A stretch of DNA of 64,000 nucleotides from Rothia aeria (GCA_002355935.1 AP017895.1:2294001-2358000); one strand, 5' to 3'; counted from the first letter of the stretch, positions 21,243 to 30,767 are shown. A program made the numbers and translations. Notes: generated from the sequence alone by a model not told the origin.

Positions 21243-21763
21243 TTAGACCCCCAGTGCGGCCCCGTCTGCCATGAGCCACGCGATCAGCGACCCCACCGCC
21301 AGGGTAAACGGCAGACCCAGCAGCAGGGTTTTGATGCGGGTTGCGACGGCGGTTTCACGCATAAAGTACAGCGAGTATGGGCCCAGCCCAAAGTTCAGCA
21401 CGAGTGCCAGCGACACCAGCAGGAACGGTACGCCCAGCAGTACCCATAGTGAGAGCTGATTCGATGTTCCCAGCTGCTCCGTGATGGTCTCCCCTGTGGA
21501 GACCAGCTGCGCGGTGGCGGGGGCGGCGGGGGCGAATAGTACCGTGAACGACCACAGGAGTGTGCACGGCAGGATCACCCACCCAAGGATGCCTGCGCAT
21601 CCGACGGAAAGAACATTAATGACTTTATCGACTGCTTCTTCGCGTTCGGCGCGGCGGGCACGCCGGTACGCCAGGTGCTCAGCTGAGCCCCTGTGGAACC
21701 CGCCAGTCCACGCATATTTTTTGCGGACCGTGACGGGGTTATATTTTCGTAGTTGAGTGACAT
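21243..21763 (-). CDS. Small membrane protein of unknown function, frame broken once
   Basis: Reconstructed length is 173 residues from ATG 21763, which has GGAG six bases upstream. The N-terminal 50 residues are soluble and charged (RRARRAEREEAVDKV). Three hydrophobic segments follow: LPCTLLWSFTVLFAPAAPA, LLGVPFLLVSLALVLNFGLG, and LLLGLPFTLAVGSLIAWLM. The frame is lost at the G-run 21735-21738; adding one base joins the Met start to the rest. I do not recognise the family. A possible DtxR-like element lies about 70 bases upstream (21833-21851). Confidence 0.6.
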
Positions 21764-22331
21764 TGGTAGCTCCATCGCTGAGTGAATAGTGGAGTATGTG
21801 TTTATGGTACTCCCCATCGCAGACTACCCGACTAAAGTAAGGCTAAGAAATACCCGCGAAAAGGTGTTGCAGGTTTCTTTTAGTGTTTAGTTGAGGTGGT
21901 CTTTTTATGGCCCGGAAGTTTCTTTATTCTCAATTCTATACGCACATTCTTTACATTTTCCACTCACACATCCTGCAATCTTTAGGTGAGTTTTAGGTGT
22001 AGCAGCAGGGGAAGGTTGAAGGAAATAGTGTGTCCATTATCGCGCCGACTAGGGTTATGTTCTGCCGTACCGGTCGTGATTGTTACGGCGCACTCCCCCG
22101 GTGCTGCGGTACCAACAGCATTTTTATACGCTGCTGAGGGGCTAAACCGTGTAGTACTCCCGGCGCTCTTGTCTCATTCACAGGAGCTTGAGCACACATG
22201 CACACAGTGCGGGAGCTGTTTTTGCGTGCTTTTATAGTTCCCAGGTTTATGCTGCATTTAGTTATGACCGGATGCCTATGGCCGGGTGAGGAAAGCGTTG
22301 AGGGTTCGGCCTGAGTTAATATCGCGTGCAG
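21764..22331. other. 568-base intergenic region without a supported gene
   Basis: It separates two minus-strand genes. Short frames are present (for example plus-strand 21986-22237) but have no ribosome site or recognisable protein. The only element of note is TAAAGTAAGGCTAAGAAAT at 21833-21851, which matches about 12 of 19 positions of the actinobacterial iron-box consensus as I remember it and shares GTAAGRCTAA with the site at 31566. The rest is AT-richer than the genome average and could hold the promoter of the gene at 21763 and a decayed gene. Confidence 0.35.
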
Positions 22332-22750
22332 TCATATTTCTATATTTTCGGCATTGTCGTCATCTGTTATGGTCACGAAAAGCAGATGGTGTCGGTATCG
22401 CACCCGGTGCGCGCAACATCTTGTTGCAGGTGTTTGAGGGCTTGAACAAACACGGGCAGAACGGTGTCTTGCAGTGAATCTCCTGAACGATCCAGCAGCC
22501 GCCACAGTTTCTTGCTCACCCTCGGCAGTTTACTGTTATTGAGCTGGTCGCTAGTGTACTCCCAGCTGTATATATCCCAGTCGTAGCTTGTGGGGTCGCC
22601 CGCTTCACGTACGGTGTTCATGCTCATAAAGACCGAGCCGAAGTCGCTGTCTGTCACTAAGGCGCAGCCGTAGATGGTTTTCTCCCCTGCCAGTTTTTGC
22701 AGACCGTAAAAATCGTGAATGACAGCTTCGGTCACCATCTTTTGCAGCAT
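22332..22750 (-). CDS. DUF4303-like protein, frame broken near the C-terminus
   Basis: Reconstructed length is 139 residues from ATG 22750 (GGAG upstream). The segment YGCALVTDSDFGSVFMSMNT is typical of DUF4303 proteins as I remember them, followed by YDWDIYSWEY and a helical part LPVFVQALKHLQQD. At the A-run 22378-22381 the frame stops early; adding one base extends it with FFVTITDDDNAENIEI, a natural-looking end. DUF4303 proteins often occur among immunity genes of toxin systems, but no toxin is adjacent here. Function unknown. Confidence 0.6.
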
Positions 22751-22895
22751 ATTTCTCCTTTATATTCTTGCACCAACTGTACAATAGTCTAAACGCAGCC
22801 GCAGAAAGAGAGCACTTTTCCACCTCGGCCGAGCTGTATAGGAGCAGAAATTATACGCACAGTTCCCAAAGTTCGGCGACCCCAGCGGATGGCCT

Positions 22896-23249
22896 CTATA
22901 CGCCCGGTACTGCACAGGCAACAACTGTATGAATCACCGCGCTAAGTGAAGGGAAAAGCACCATGCCCCATTCTTTGCGGGTGCAGCCAATCAATGCGTC
23001 ACCCACCTGCATGACCGCAAAAGTCACAAGAAGCAGGGAAACGGCACCGCCTCGAAAATAGAAGGGTGCAATAAGCACGGCTATTCCGGCCGGTATGGCG
23101 CGCACAGCATACATATACACATAGAAACGAGCATTAGCATCAACAGAAGAAGCGTGAACCATAAGCCCTGGACGATATATCGCCAAAAATGCGCTGGCGA
23201 TTGTTACGAGTGCAGAAATAGTGTTTACGGTTAATAGAACGGGATTCAT
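22896..23249 (-). CDS. Four-helix small membrane protein beside a MarR regulator
   Basis: A 117-residue hydrophobic protein with four predicted helices (about residues 5-25, 45-62, 68-85 and 98-115) and few charged residues. The shape resembles DUF4267-like or DoxX-like small membrane proteins, but no diagnostic motif is present. ATG 23249 is preceded by GGAGG at good distance. It lies 85 bases downstream of the MarR gene in the same direction and is probably controlled by it. Confidence 0.75.
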   Translation of the reverse strand: MNPVLLTVNTISALVTIASAFLAIYRPGLMVHASSVDANARFYVYMYAVRAIPAGIAVLIAPFYFRGGAVSLLLVTFAVMQVGDALIGCTRKEWGMVLFPSLSAVIHTVVACAVPGV

Positions 23250-23334
23250 ATCTAAACCTCCGCCGGTAGCTTTTCGTATGTGTTTTATTCCTTAAGCTGC
23301 TGAGATAAAACGTCTAGGGTTTTAAGAGCGGCAC

Positions 23335-23715
23335 TCACAGATTCATGCTGATGCCCCCGCTCCACTGTTCAACCTGCTGGCGCCAGCGTTTGCGGATTTC
23401 CGCTAGTTTCCGCTCGCCGTGTTCGGTCAAAGAGTACCGCGGGGAACGTTTATGCGCGGGGTTTTCGATGGGCATAACCAGCCCCTCATCCCGCAGGAGG
23501 TTGAGCTGCTTTTGCACACCCTGCCGGGTTATTCCCATGCGTTCAGCGATTTGAGGTGATGTACTCGGTTCTTTCGCCATTGAGATTGCGCCTAATACCT
23601 GCCAGCGCGCTGTTGTGAGGCCGCTTTCGGCGGCGAACCGGTCTCCCCATGTGGTGAGTGCCCCGTTCATACGGAAGATCTGCACCACGAGTTCGCTCAG
23701 TAATGAAGCATCCAT
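23335..23715 (-). CDS. MarR-family transcriptional regulator
   Basis: A 126-residue winged helix-turn-helix repressor. The DNA-binding part is TTARWQVLGAISM...PQIAERMGITRQGVQKQL, followed by the beta-wing LLRDEGLVMPIENPAHKRSP, and terminal helices for dimerisation. ATG 23715 is chosen because GGAGGAAAA lies directly upstream; a longer frame would read through the promoter. A consensus promoter overlapping a perfect palindrome lies immediately upstream (23744-23772), so the gene is very probably autorepressed. The next gene (22896-23249) encodes a small membrane protein and is the likely co-regulated target. The inducing ligand is unknown; members commonly respond to phenolics, drugs or oxidants. 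Confidence 0.9.
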   Translation of the reverse strand: MDASLLSELVVQIFRMNGALTTWGDRFAAESGLTTARWQVLGAISMAKEPSTSPQIAERMGITRQGVQKQLNLLRDEGLVMPIENPAHKRSPRYSLTEHGERKLAEIRKRWRQQVEQWSGGISMNL

Positions 23716-23736
23716 TTTTCCTCCAGCAGCAATTAT

Positions 23737-23772
23737 GACAACCAGTTTACAAATATGACAACTGGTTGTCAA
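23737..23772 (-). promoter_or_regulatory. Promoter and operator of the MarR gene
   Basis: On the minus strand TTGACA (23767-23772), a 17-base spacer and TAAACT (23744-23749) form a near-consensus promoter. The perfect inverted repeat GACAAC-TG-GTTGTC (23757-23770) overlaps the -35 element, and a second GACAACCAGTT (23737-23747) overlaps the -10. Two similar repeats 20 bases apart place a dimeric repressor on the same DNA face, the usual MarR autoregulation layout. Confidence 0.75.
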
Positions 23773-24051
23773 TACTCAGGACAGGTGCTGGCGGGAAACG
23801 GGATAGAGGGAAAATAAAAACGGGAGCAGACATTTGCGGTGAGAACGCAGCCTACACTCCGAAGAAAATCTGCGATCCCGATTTACTGTTATCTAGGGAG
23901 TACCCCACTAATAGATACCCCATAAAGCGTTAGAAACCCTGCTTTATTCACATAAATAACCTGTTTGATTTTAGGAAAATTGAAAACATTATTTTGAGAA
24001 TATTCAGGGAGCTTCCACTGAATACCCAGGCTATAAGCTTAGGGTGAAGCT

Positions 24052-24740
24052 GTGACTACTAATAAAGACCTTTCAAAACCTGAGCATGGAACAATTCAGA
24101 CTCAAGATGTTCATGATGTCAAGAAAGAATTAGCGGCAGATTCGACTGAGAAGCAGAACTCGTTTCCTCCTGCTCTTATAACTGTGCAGATTATAAGGAC
24201 TGCTCTTGAGCTCATATTGGTAGTGCTGTTACTGCCATTGCTCTCTAATCCTTTAGTCCTAATCCTTTTTTCGCCTTTTGGTTTGTATTTTGTTTTGCAG
24301 GCTGTGGCATGGTCACGGGCAGAGAAAGAAACTCGGCTCGCTTGGGTTAGGGGAACTAATGTTTATAGCTTGCTAATTGTTGCGCCTCTTGGCGCTTTTT
24401 ATACATTGTTCGTGATTGAGACGTCGGTTCCAAATGCTGATGTGCAGCCATTGTGGTGGATGCTAGGTGCCTGCGTTCTTGAAGCGATCATGAGCATTTT
24501 ATGATCGTTACGATAACCGTGATCAAAAGGAAATATCCTCATGCTTTTCAGGATAAGAGAGTCACTGTCGCTAAACCTCGAATATATGACGATGCTCTAA
24601 ACGGTTCTCAGGGAAAGGCGTACGAGTTGGGTGATGAATCAGAATCCTTGAAGAAGCATCATGAGGATCTGATAGTAGAAATTCCTTGTCAATACGTTAA
24701 AGTTAGGTCGCAGAAGAAAGATAAGGGTGAACAGCAATGA
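24052..24740 (+). CDS. Membrane protein, first of a tandem related pair, frame broken once
   Basis: Reconstructed length is 229 residues from GTG 24052 (AGGGTG upstream). A polar N-terminus (about 45 residues) is followed by four predicted helices, including ALELILVVLLLPLLS, LVLILFSPFGLYFVLQAVAW and VYSLLIVAPLGAFYTLFVI, and a charged cytoplasmic tail. The frame stops at the T-run 24497-24500; one added base joins it to the tail, with MSIFMIVTITVIKRK matching ILDILMIVVTTNSIKK in the next gene. The stop overlaps the next start (ATGA), implying coupling. GC is clearly lower than in housekeeping genes nearby. No known family recognised. Confidence 0.65.
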
Positions 24741-25459
24741 GCACCGATAAGAATTTTTCAACCGCTGATAATAATGACCCGCGACCTCCCGTGGAAAAGC
24801 AAAGTGCATCGAATAATCCGGAGAATTCCCAACAAGAGCCAAAATATACACAGCTGTATGGTTTAGAAGGTGCCGACGGTAAGATGTCCTTGGATCCCCA
24901 GGCGTCCCCGGAGTTTCAGGGCGCTGAGGTAAAGGAAGAGCCTCATAAACGCATATCACAACAGTTTGATATAGACCCCAAAACCCACAAAAGTCTTCTC
25001 ATAGCACAGGCCATCAGGAATGTTTTGATTATTATTCCTGCGCTTATCGTGCTGGTTGTTTTTGTCTGTGTATTCATTAACGTTTTGGTATCTGCGCCCA
25101 GTGGATATGATGATCTTATCTTGGTGGGTATGTTTAGTATTGCCGTTATTGTACTTCCTTACATGATTCACGTTATCTTGCAGGTTGTCGCGTTTATGCG
25201 GTTTAGGAAATCAGTCAAGTTTCGGTGGATACGAGGTGTCAATATTTACGGCCTTATTGTTGCCCCGATCTCCGAGGTTATCTATGTGCCGTTTATGCTA
25301 GGGCGGCTTCTTGATCCATCTTCATCTGCCGAGAACTCTTTTACAATAGTGGTGGTTATGGTAGCCCTTTACGAAGTTATTTTGGACATCTTAATGATTG
25401 TTGTCACGACAAATAGTATTAAGAAGACCGCCCAACTTTCAGAAAAAACTGAGGGTTAA
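24737..25459 (+). CDS. Membrane protein, second of a tandem related pair
   Basis: A 240-residue intact protein related to the preceding gene: a polar Asn/Gln/Pro-rich N-terminus (residues 1-85), then four helices (LIAQAIRNVLIIIPALIVLV, LVGMFSIAVIVLPYMIHVIL, VNIYGLIVAPISEVIYVPFM and VVVMVALYEVILDILMIVV) with the shared elements 'WIRGVNIYGLIVAP' versus 'WVRGTNVYSLLIVAP' in the first gene. ATG 24737 overlaps the upstream stop by four bases. Together the pair may form a heteromeric membrane complex; no enzyme motif is visible. Low GC and isolation suggest acquired DNA. Confidence 0.75.
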   Translation: MSTDKNFSTADNNDPRPPVEKQSASNNPENSQQEPKYTQLYGLEGADGKMSLDPQASPEFQGAEVKEEPHKRISQQFDIDPKTHKSLLIAQAIRNVLIIIPALIVLVVFVCVFINVLVSAPSGYDDLILVGMFSIAVIVLPYMIHVILQVVAFMRFRKSVKFRWIRGVNIYGLIVAPISEVIYVPFMLGRLLDPSSSAENSFTIVVVMVALYEVILDILMIVVTTNSIKKTAQLSEKTEG

Positions 25460-25550
25460 GCATTAGAGGCACCCCTAGAGGACAGTAAAAACAACGATTC
25501 CTGCCCCTAATAGTGCGTGACTCTTATCTATAACACCATCCCCATTTCTC

Positions 25551-25911
25551 ATGATGGGAAAGCCGATATTATCAGTTATTAGTACTGCTTTTCTCATTAT
25601 GCTGGTAACACTTATTGTAAGGTTTATTCACTTTGCAGGTTTGAGCCCCGGCAAAACCACAAGCAGAACAATATCGAGAACACCAGCAAGATTCTCTCGC
25701 AACCAAGCCTACACCTGTTACCGAGTACGCTTCGGACTTTCACATTCCCATCAATGGGTATCCGAAACTGTGCTCTGTTACAGAAGGAATTGAAGAAGTC
25801 TTCCAAAGTCATGCCACAAGCCTTCACGAGAAATACAAAGCCGCCCGGCGCATCCTGAAAATTCAGGCCATGCCGGGCGGCTTATCTACTCAAAACTGGG
25901 TTGAATCGTAG
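25551..25911 (+). CDS. Small membrane-anchored protein, disrupted and uncertain
   Basis: The start MMGKPILSVISTAFLIMLVTLIVRF gives one clear membrane anchor. After a Pro at about residue 34 the frame is interrupted at the C-run 25646-25649. A protein-like continuation (KPTPVTEYASDFHIPINGYP, then a helix EGIEEVFQSHATSLHEKYKA) lies in another frame and ends at TAG 25909-25911, which would need two missing bases. The last 70 bases overlap the guaA terminator hairpin, and no good ribosome site precedes the start. It may be a decayed gene. Confidence 0.3.
25841..25880 (-). terminator. Terminator hairpin after guaA
   Basis: CCGCCCGGC (25841-25849) pairs exactly with GCCGGGCGG (25872-25880), extended by an inner CCTGA/TCAGG stem around an AAAT loop. 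On the minus strand the sequence after the stem is T-rich (CTTTGTATTTCTC). It lies about 50 bases beyond the guaA stop. Confidence 0.75.
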
Positions 25912-25930
25912 GGGCTACTCCCCTAGTGCG

Positions 25931-27522
25931 TTACTCCCACTCAATGGTTCCCGGGGTTTGGAGGTGACATCCAGCACCACACGGTTTACGTCTTTGACTT
26001 CGTTCGTAATTCGGTTCGAGATTTTTGCCAGCAGATCGTAGGGCAGGCGCGACCAGTCGGCGGTCATCGCATCCTCTGAAGAAACCGGGCGCAGCACAAT
26101 CGGATGCCCGTAGGTGCGGCCATCGCCCTGCACGCCCACCGAACGCACACCGGAGAGAAGAACCACGGGGCACTGCCAAATATGCTCGTCCTGACCGGCG
26201 GCGGTCAGCTCTTCACGCACAATCGCATCCGCCGCGCGCAGGGTCTCAAGGTTCTCGCGGGTCACCTCACCCACAATACGAATACCCAGACCCGGGCCGG
26301 GGAACGGCTGACGCGCCACGATCTTCTCGGGAACACCCAGCTGACGACCAATCGCGCGAACCTCATCCTTAAACAGGGTACGCAGCGGCTCGACCAGCTC
26401 AAACGCCAAGTCCTCAGGCAGACCACCCACATTGTGGTGCGATTTAATATTCGCTGCGCCCTCGCCACCGCCGGATTCGACCACATCCGGGTACAGGGTG
26501 CCCTGCACCAGGAACTTGATCTGCGCGCCCTCTTCGCCCGCTTCCTCAATGAGCTTGCGCTCGGCCTGCTCGAAGGAGCGGATGAACTCGCGGCCAATAA
26601 TCTTACGCTTCTGCTCGGGTTCACTCACACCAGCCAGTGCGGTGAGGAAACGCTCTGACTCGTCAATGGTAATCACGCGGATACCCATTGACGCGGCGTA
26701 ATCCTGCTCAACCTGTTCACGCTCGCCCGCGCGCAGCAGCCCGTGGTCGATGAAGAAGCAGGTCAGCTGATCGCCCACGGCCTTATGCACGAGAGCCGCA
26801 GCAACAGAAGAATCCACGCCGCCAGAAAGCGCACAAATCACGCGGTCTTCGCCAACCTGCTCACGAATCTTCGCAACCTGTTCCTCAATAATATTGGCGG
26901 TTGACCAGGTGGGTTTAAGCCCAGCAATGTTGTACAGGAAATTCTCAAGCGCAACTTGGCCGTAGTCGGAGTGCTTCACCTCGGGGTGCCACTGCACGCC
27001 GCCCAGCTTGCGGTGCTCATCCACGAACGCCGCCACGGACGCACCCGGGGTCTGCGCCAGAACCTCAAACCCGGCGGGGGCTTCGGTCACGGAATCGCCG
27101 TGCGACATCCACACGTTCTGCGTCTGCGGAGTACCGGTGAGGAACGAAGAATCAACTGCGCACAGGGTCGCATCGGTTGCGCCGTATTCGCGGGAACCGG
27201 TCTGCGCCACAGTACCGCCCAAGGTTTGCGCCATCACCTGAAAACCGTAGCAGATGCCGAAGACCGGCACGCCAGCCTCAAATAGTGCCCTATCGCCACG
27301 GGGGGCGCCCTCGGCATACACCGATGAAGGCCCGCCCGAAAGCACAATCGCGGCAGGGTTTTTAGCGAGCATCTTTTCGGTGCTCATAGAGTGGGGAACG
27401 ATTTCAGAGTAGATACCCGCCTCACGCACGCGACGAGCAATAAGCTGCGCATACTGGGCACCGTAATCTACCACCAGAACCGGACGCTCTTCAAGCTGAT
27501 CCGGGTGTACAGAGTCGGTCAC
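25931..27522 (-). CDS. guaA: GMP synthase (glutamine-hydrolysing)
   Basis: Makes GMP from XMP, ATP and glutamine. The N-terminal class I amidotransferase has Cys91 in VFGICYGFQ and the His179/Glu181 pair in GVQWHPEV. The ATP-pyrophosphatase domain has the PP-loop [12 protein letters not shown] at about 231-242. The C-terminal dimerisation domain contains [12 protein letters not shown]. The frame is lost only at the very end, at the G-run 25953-25956; adding one base restores the universal GuaA ending SKPPGTIEWE with TAA at 25931-25933. Without it the protein would end [12 protein letters not shown]. Reconstructed length is 530 residues. DUF3817 lies 137 bases upstream in the same direction. 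Confidence 0.95.
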
Positions 27523-27658
27523 GGATTTTCCTCACGTGTCAGGTCGAAATTCCGCGCGAGCGCGCGAAGTCTTGTATTTCTATTCTACGGGAGAGATAAA
27601 GGTTTTATGTGGTGCTCTCACAACAGTTCTCGCTGGCGGTGTCCACCAACGCCGGGGC

Positions 27659-28264
27659 CTAGTACCGCTTAGTGGCCTGCGGGTTAGCGTCAAGCTGCGC
27701 CAGGGTTTCTGCGTGGATGCGCTTCTCAACGATGAATGAGAGGAACGGCACCACGCCGCCGAGCGCCATCACAATAAACTGGGCTATACCCCAGCGCATG
27801 AGCAGCCAGATACGGAAGCATGACACTAAATAGATCACGTAGAACCAGCCGTGAATAATAAGCACCAGTGTGGAGATGTTCACCCCGCCGGTGAGATTAC
27901 CGGTTTCGCGGTTCAGCACCCCCAAGGCCACAGACTTGCCGCTTGCCGCCTCCGTACCACCGGCCACCAGGTCGAAGCCCAGCACGTAACGGCTGATCAT
28001 CTCAAGAACCAGCAGCAGCAGGAAGGTACCGGATATCCAGGCGCACCATTTATAGAAGGTGAGCGCCGAACGAATCTGCGCCTGCGTACCACCGAATTTT
28101 TTGCGCACCGTAAACCCGCCCTGGGGCGCATGCCCAGCCCCGTCCGCAGGTGCCTTTGAAGCGTTCGGGGACAGGGTGACTTTGCGCCCGTCGGTGCGTT
28201 CCACCGGCTGGGGTGCCCCTGGGGTAGGTGCGCTATCTGTCTCGGAACCGTGTTCTTTACTCAT
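27659..28264 (-). CDS. DUF3817 integral membrane protein
   Basis: A 201-residue protein. A 65-residue Pro/Ala-rich cytoplasmic N-terminus precedes three or four helices: CAWISGTFLLLLVLEMISRY, ISTLVLIIHGWFYVIYLVSC and FIVMALGGVVPFLSFIVE, followed by the basic end ATKRY. The HGWFYVIYL segment is typical of DUF3817, a family usually found next to guaA in Actinobacteria, as here. ATG 28264 is chosen because AAAGG lies six bases upstream. Function unknown. Confidence 0.85.
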   Translation of the reverse strand: MSKEHGSETDSAPTPGAPQPVERTDGRKVTLSPNASKAPADGAGHAPQGGFTVRKKFGGTQAQIRSALTFYKWCAWISGTFLLLLVLEMISRYVLGFDLVAGGTEAASGKSVALGVLNRETGNLTGGVNISTLVLIIHGWFYVIYLVSCFRIWLLMRWGIAQFIVMALGGVVPFLSFIVEKRIHAETLAQLDANPQATKRY

Positions 28265-28322
28265 ATTCACCTTTCGTGTGTGCAGTGGTGATGCAAAACC
28301 TAGCTATGAAGAACGGTCGTTC

Positions 28323-29297
28323 TTATTTTTTCGTATGGGGCTCTCCCGGAGAGGAGGCGCTGGGGGCGTCATCGAAGAAATAGTATTGCTTATCGGCAGG
28401 GTCCCAATAGTAGGGGCGTCCGGTGGCCTCATCCACAAAGTATTCGCCCTCGTACTCGAAATACTGGGTGTATTCGGCGGGTTCGGCGGCACGATGCGCC
28501 GCATCCTTAAGCATGCGGCCCCACAGGTAGAGGGCGAACGCCGCGAAAATCAACCATTCAAGTGAGTAGAAAATATTCAGCCAGTTCACGCTCGTATCAT
28601 CCACCGCCTGAGTGGCACGGATCGGCCGCACATCCTGCGACTGCCCGATCACCGTAGAATTCTCGGCAATCGTATGATGCTCAGTCACGGGGATAGTCTG
28701 CCCCTCGGGGACCTCAGCGGCCAGTGCCAGCACCCCGTCGTATAGGGGCGTATCCCACAGGTTACTGAGCTGCGCCGGGGATGCGCTCTCAAGAATCCGC
28801 TGCTGTTGGCGCTTATATTCGGTGGGCCCCTGCGCGTTAACCACCCGGCCCGCCACCTCAACGGTGCCGGTCGGCTCGGCGGGGATAGCCGCAGGCGCAT
28901 CCCCTTCACCTTTCACCCAGGCGCGGGCCACAACAATAGCGCGGGGCTTGGTGCTCCCCTGGGCGGTCACAGTATCAGTGCCTTCGGGGATGAATTCGCT
29001 CAGCACCCAGTAGCCGCGTTCCCCATCGTTGAGGCGGTGCGCCACCAGCATGGAAGACCCCGCAACGTAGCTGCCCTTCGCCCGCACCACGGTATCCACA
29101 GTAATATTAGTGACCGGCTCGTGAGGTTTCAGGATGTCCGTGTAGGGCCGCAGAGTATCTTTGGCAGTATCCGCGTGCACCTGGCCCGACGTGGAGGCGT
29201 TAAACTGCCAGCTGGAGAGCGCAACAAACCCCGTCACGAAGACGAGAGCCAGCAAAAGCCCGCCCAACCAGCGGGGAGTAAACGCCAATTTCCACAC
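28323..29297 (-). CDS. SURF1-family cytochrome oxidase assembly protein
   Basis: A 324-residue membrane protein with the SURF1 layout: an N-terminal helix (PRWLGGLLLALVFVTGFVAL followed by SSWQF), a large extracytoplasmic domain with RGYWVLSEFIPEG, VVARAWVKGEG and VEVAGRVVNAQGP, and a C-terminal helix (LNIFYSLEWLIFAAFALYLW). SURF1 proteins assist haem a3 insertion into cytochrome c oxidase. The cytoplasmic C-terminus is extended by about 60 residues rich in Tyr and acidic residues (YFEYEGEYFVDEATG), which is not part of the core fold. It is followed after 58 bases by the DUF3817 gene. Confidence 0.85.
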   Translation of the reverse strand: MWKLAFTPRWLGGLLLALVFVTGFVALSSWQFNASTSGQVHADTAKDTLRPYTDILKPHEPVTNITVDTVVRAKGSYVAGSSMLVAHRLNDGERGYWVLSEFIPEGTDTVTAQGSTKPRAIVVARAWVKGEGDAPAAIPAEPTGTVEVAGRVVNAQGPTEYKRQQQRILESASPAQLSNLWDTPLYDGVLALAAEVPEGQTIPVTEHHTIAENSTVIGQSQDVRPIRATQAVDDTSVNWLNIFYSLEWLIFAAFALYLWGRMLKDAAHRAAEPAEYTQYFEYEGEYFVDEATGRPYYWDPADKQYYFFDDAPSASSPGEPHTKK

Positions 29298-29476
29298 GTA
29301 TCTAGGGTAACGCGTCTGCGTGATGTGCCCCTAACGCCGTTGGTAACCTACGCGGGGAAAAGTCCCGGTGAATAGTTTGCAGAGATGCGTCGTTTCCCAG
29401 TGTAGAACGCAGTCTAGCCGGTACGGTAAGGACCCAGAACCAAAAATAGCTGGCAGCAAACCAGCGGCGCACAGCG

Positions 29477-30013
29477 TTAAAGCTCCCCACCCTCCGCAAA
29501 ATACTTCTCTTCAGCTTCAGTAAGATCAGTCATCGCTGGCGATTCAATTGTCGCGGACACAAGTCTTTTGCCGACTCCTAAACCGACACTCGCGCGTGAC
29601 GGCAAATACCAAGACAAAGTTTCCACTTTGCTGCTAGGGCCGGGGGTTGCAGCCCCGTACAGTGATGTGAGTCCGGCGATATAGTCTGAACGTGCCGACT
29701 GTATCAATGCCCTAATTTCCGGGCCTGGTTCTGGTGGGGCGAGGCTGGTCAAGCGGAAAGAGACTCCCGATACAAATTTATTGTCGCTGACGTCTAGGCT
29801 TATGTGGCCGTCTTCCTCTCCGTTACTGACGGGGGTAACGAAAAACCTTCCATCGTCGGGAGCAGGTGTCCAGCCGAACTGATCTCGCAACGAGAATGCC
29901 TCGTCAACAGTCATAGGCCACCGATGCTCAGCTATTGCTCGGATGATGGCCACCGCTTGCTCGACCGGATACGCGCGAAAACCTGACGGTGTGGAGTTTG
30001 CTTCATTTAACAT
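29477..30013 (-). CDS. DUF6301-like protein, immunity-type neighbour
   Basis: A 178-residue soluble protein starting at ATG 30013. The beginning (GFRAYPVEQAVAIIRAIAEH followed by RWPMTVDEA) and the FGW element match what I recall of DUF6301, a family often present in multiple copies near polymorphic toxin loci of Actinobacteria. No signal peptide, membrane segment or catalytic motif is seen. It lies downstream of the SMI1/KNR4-like gene in the same direction. The longer frame to 30142 would overlap that gene and was not used. Function unknown; an immunity role is inferred from context. Confidence 0.6.
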   Translation of the reverse strand: MLNEANSTPSGFRAYPVEQAVAIIRAIAEHRWPMTVDEAFSLRDQFGWTPAPDDGRFFVTPVSNGEEDGHISLDVSDNKFVSGVSFRLTSLAPPEPGPEIRALIQSARSDYIAGLTSLYGAATPGPSSKVETLSWYLPSRASVGLGVGKRLVSATIESPAMTDLTEAEEKYFAEGGEL

Positions 30014-30125
30014 ATGAGAATTCGGTCTCTCTTCTGGGATTTTTAGAGCTTGTCGATAGATTCTTAAGATGCTGAGCAGCCTCGGGCGTGAGAACGCCAT
30101 AGCCCACCTAGCTATGCGAACTACG

Positions 30126-30767
30126 TCAGTCTTCCCCTTCATTGGGGCGGGTATCGAGGACAGCGTGAGGAACGCCGTCGGGCTTGGGGCCGAAGTCCTT
30201 TCTGAGATCGGCGGTTTCGAGCTTGTTGTACTCCATCATAGACAGGTAATAGTCCAGAAGATCGTCGTAGCGTCCTAGTACTTCACCGCGCACCCACGAG
30301 GCAGTCCCCTCTGCTGGGGTACCGGGCCGTCCCATCAGAACGATGTCAATCGACCCCTGTGCGGCGGCAACCATGAAATGGTCAGCAGCGATAACACCGT
30401 CTGAAGCCATAGCCTCAATGCATTCCTCCAGCTCCAGCTGAACCCCGCCCAGCCTACGCAGTTCGCCGCCAAGAAGGTCACTGGTGGAGAAGATCGTCAT
30501 GTCCTGGTAGAAGCAGGGCCAGCCGTCGGCTACCTTGAGAAAGTCACGGTAGGACTTTGGCAAACGAAAACCCAGCTGAGCCTCAGTACGTGCCAGTGTT
30601 TCTTCAGAGGCTCCTGTATTGGGCGGTGCGTAGTCCCACAGGCCCTTCCAGTCGGCCTCCATCCGCTCTTGGTTAATCTCCTGTCCCCAGCTCAGGTAGT
30701 CCTGCCACGTCCATTCCGACATAGCCCGATTTGTCCCGCTGGGTACACCAATAGCCTCATCTGTCAT
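30126..30767 (-). CDS. SMI1/KNR4-family protein, probable immunity protein
   Basis: A 213-residue soluble protein. The SMI1/KNR4 (SUKH) domain covers about residues 50-180, with the characteristic LGFRLPKSYRDFLKVADGW at about 75-93 and a Trp-rich first helix (WTWQDYLSWGQEI). SUKH-domain proteins commonly neutralise nuclease toxins delivered by polymorphic secretion systems. No toxin gene is present in the window. ATG 30767 has AAGG just upstream. It is flanked by a DUF6301-like gene and another small acidic protein gene, all in one direction. Confidence 0.75.
   Translation of the reverse strand: MTDEAIGVPSGTNRAMSEWTWQDYLSWGQEINQERMEADWKGLWDYAPPNTGASEETLARTEAQLGFRLPKSYRDFLKVADGWPCFYQDMTIFSTSDLLGGELRRLGGVQLELEECIEAMASDGVIAADHFMVAAAQGSIDIVLMGRPGTPAEGTASWVRGEVLGRYDDLLDYYLSMMEYNKLETADLRKDFGPKPDGVPHAVLDTRPNEGED

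Noticed and set aside
21986-22237. 83-codon plus-strand frame in the 21.8-22.3 kb gap
   Set aside because: No ribosome site, no recognisable fold, four Cys near the end by chance; could be a remnant but is not supported.
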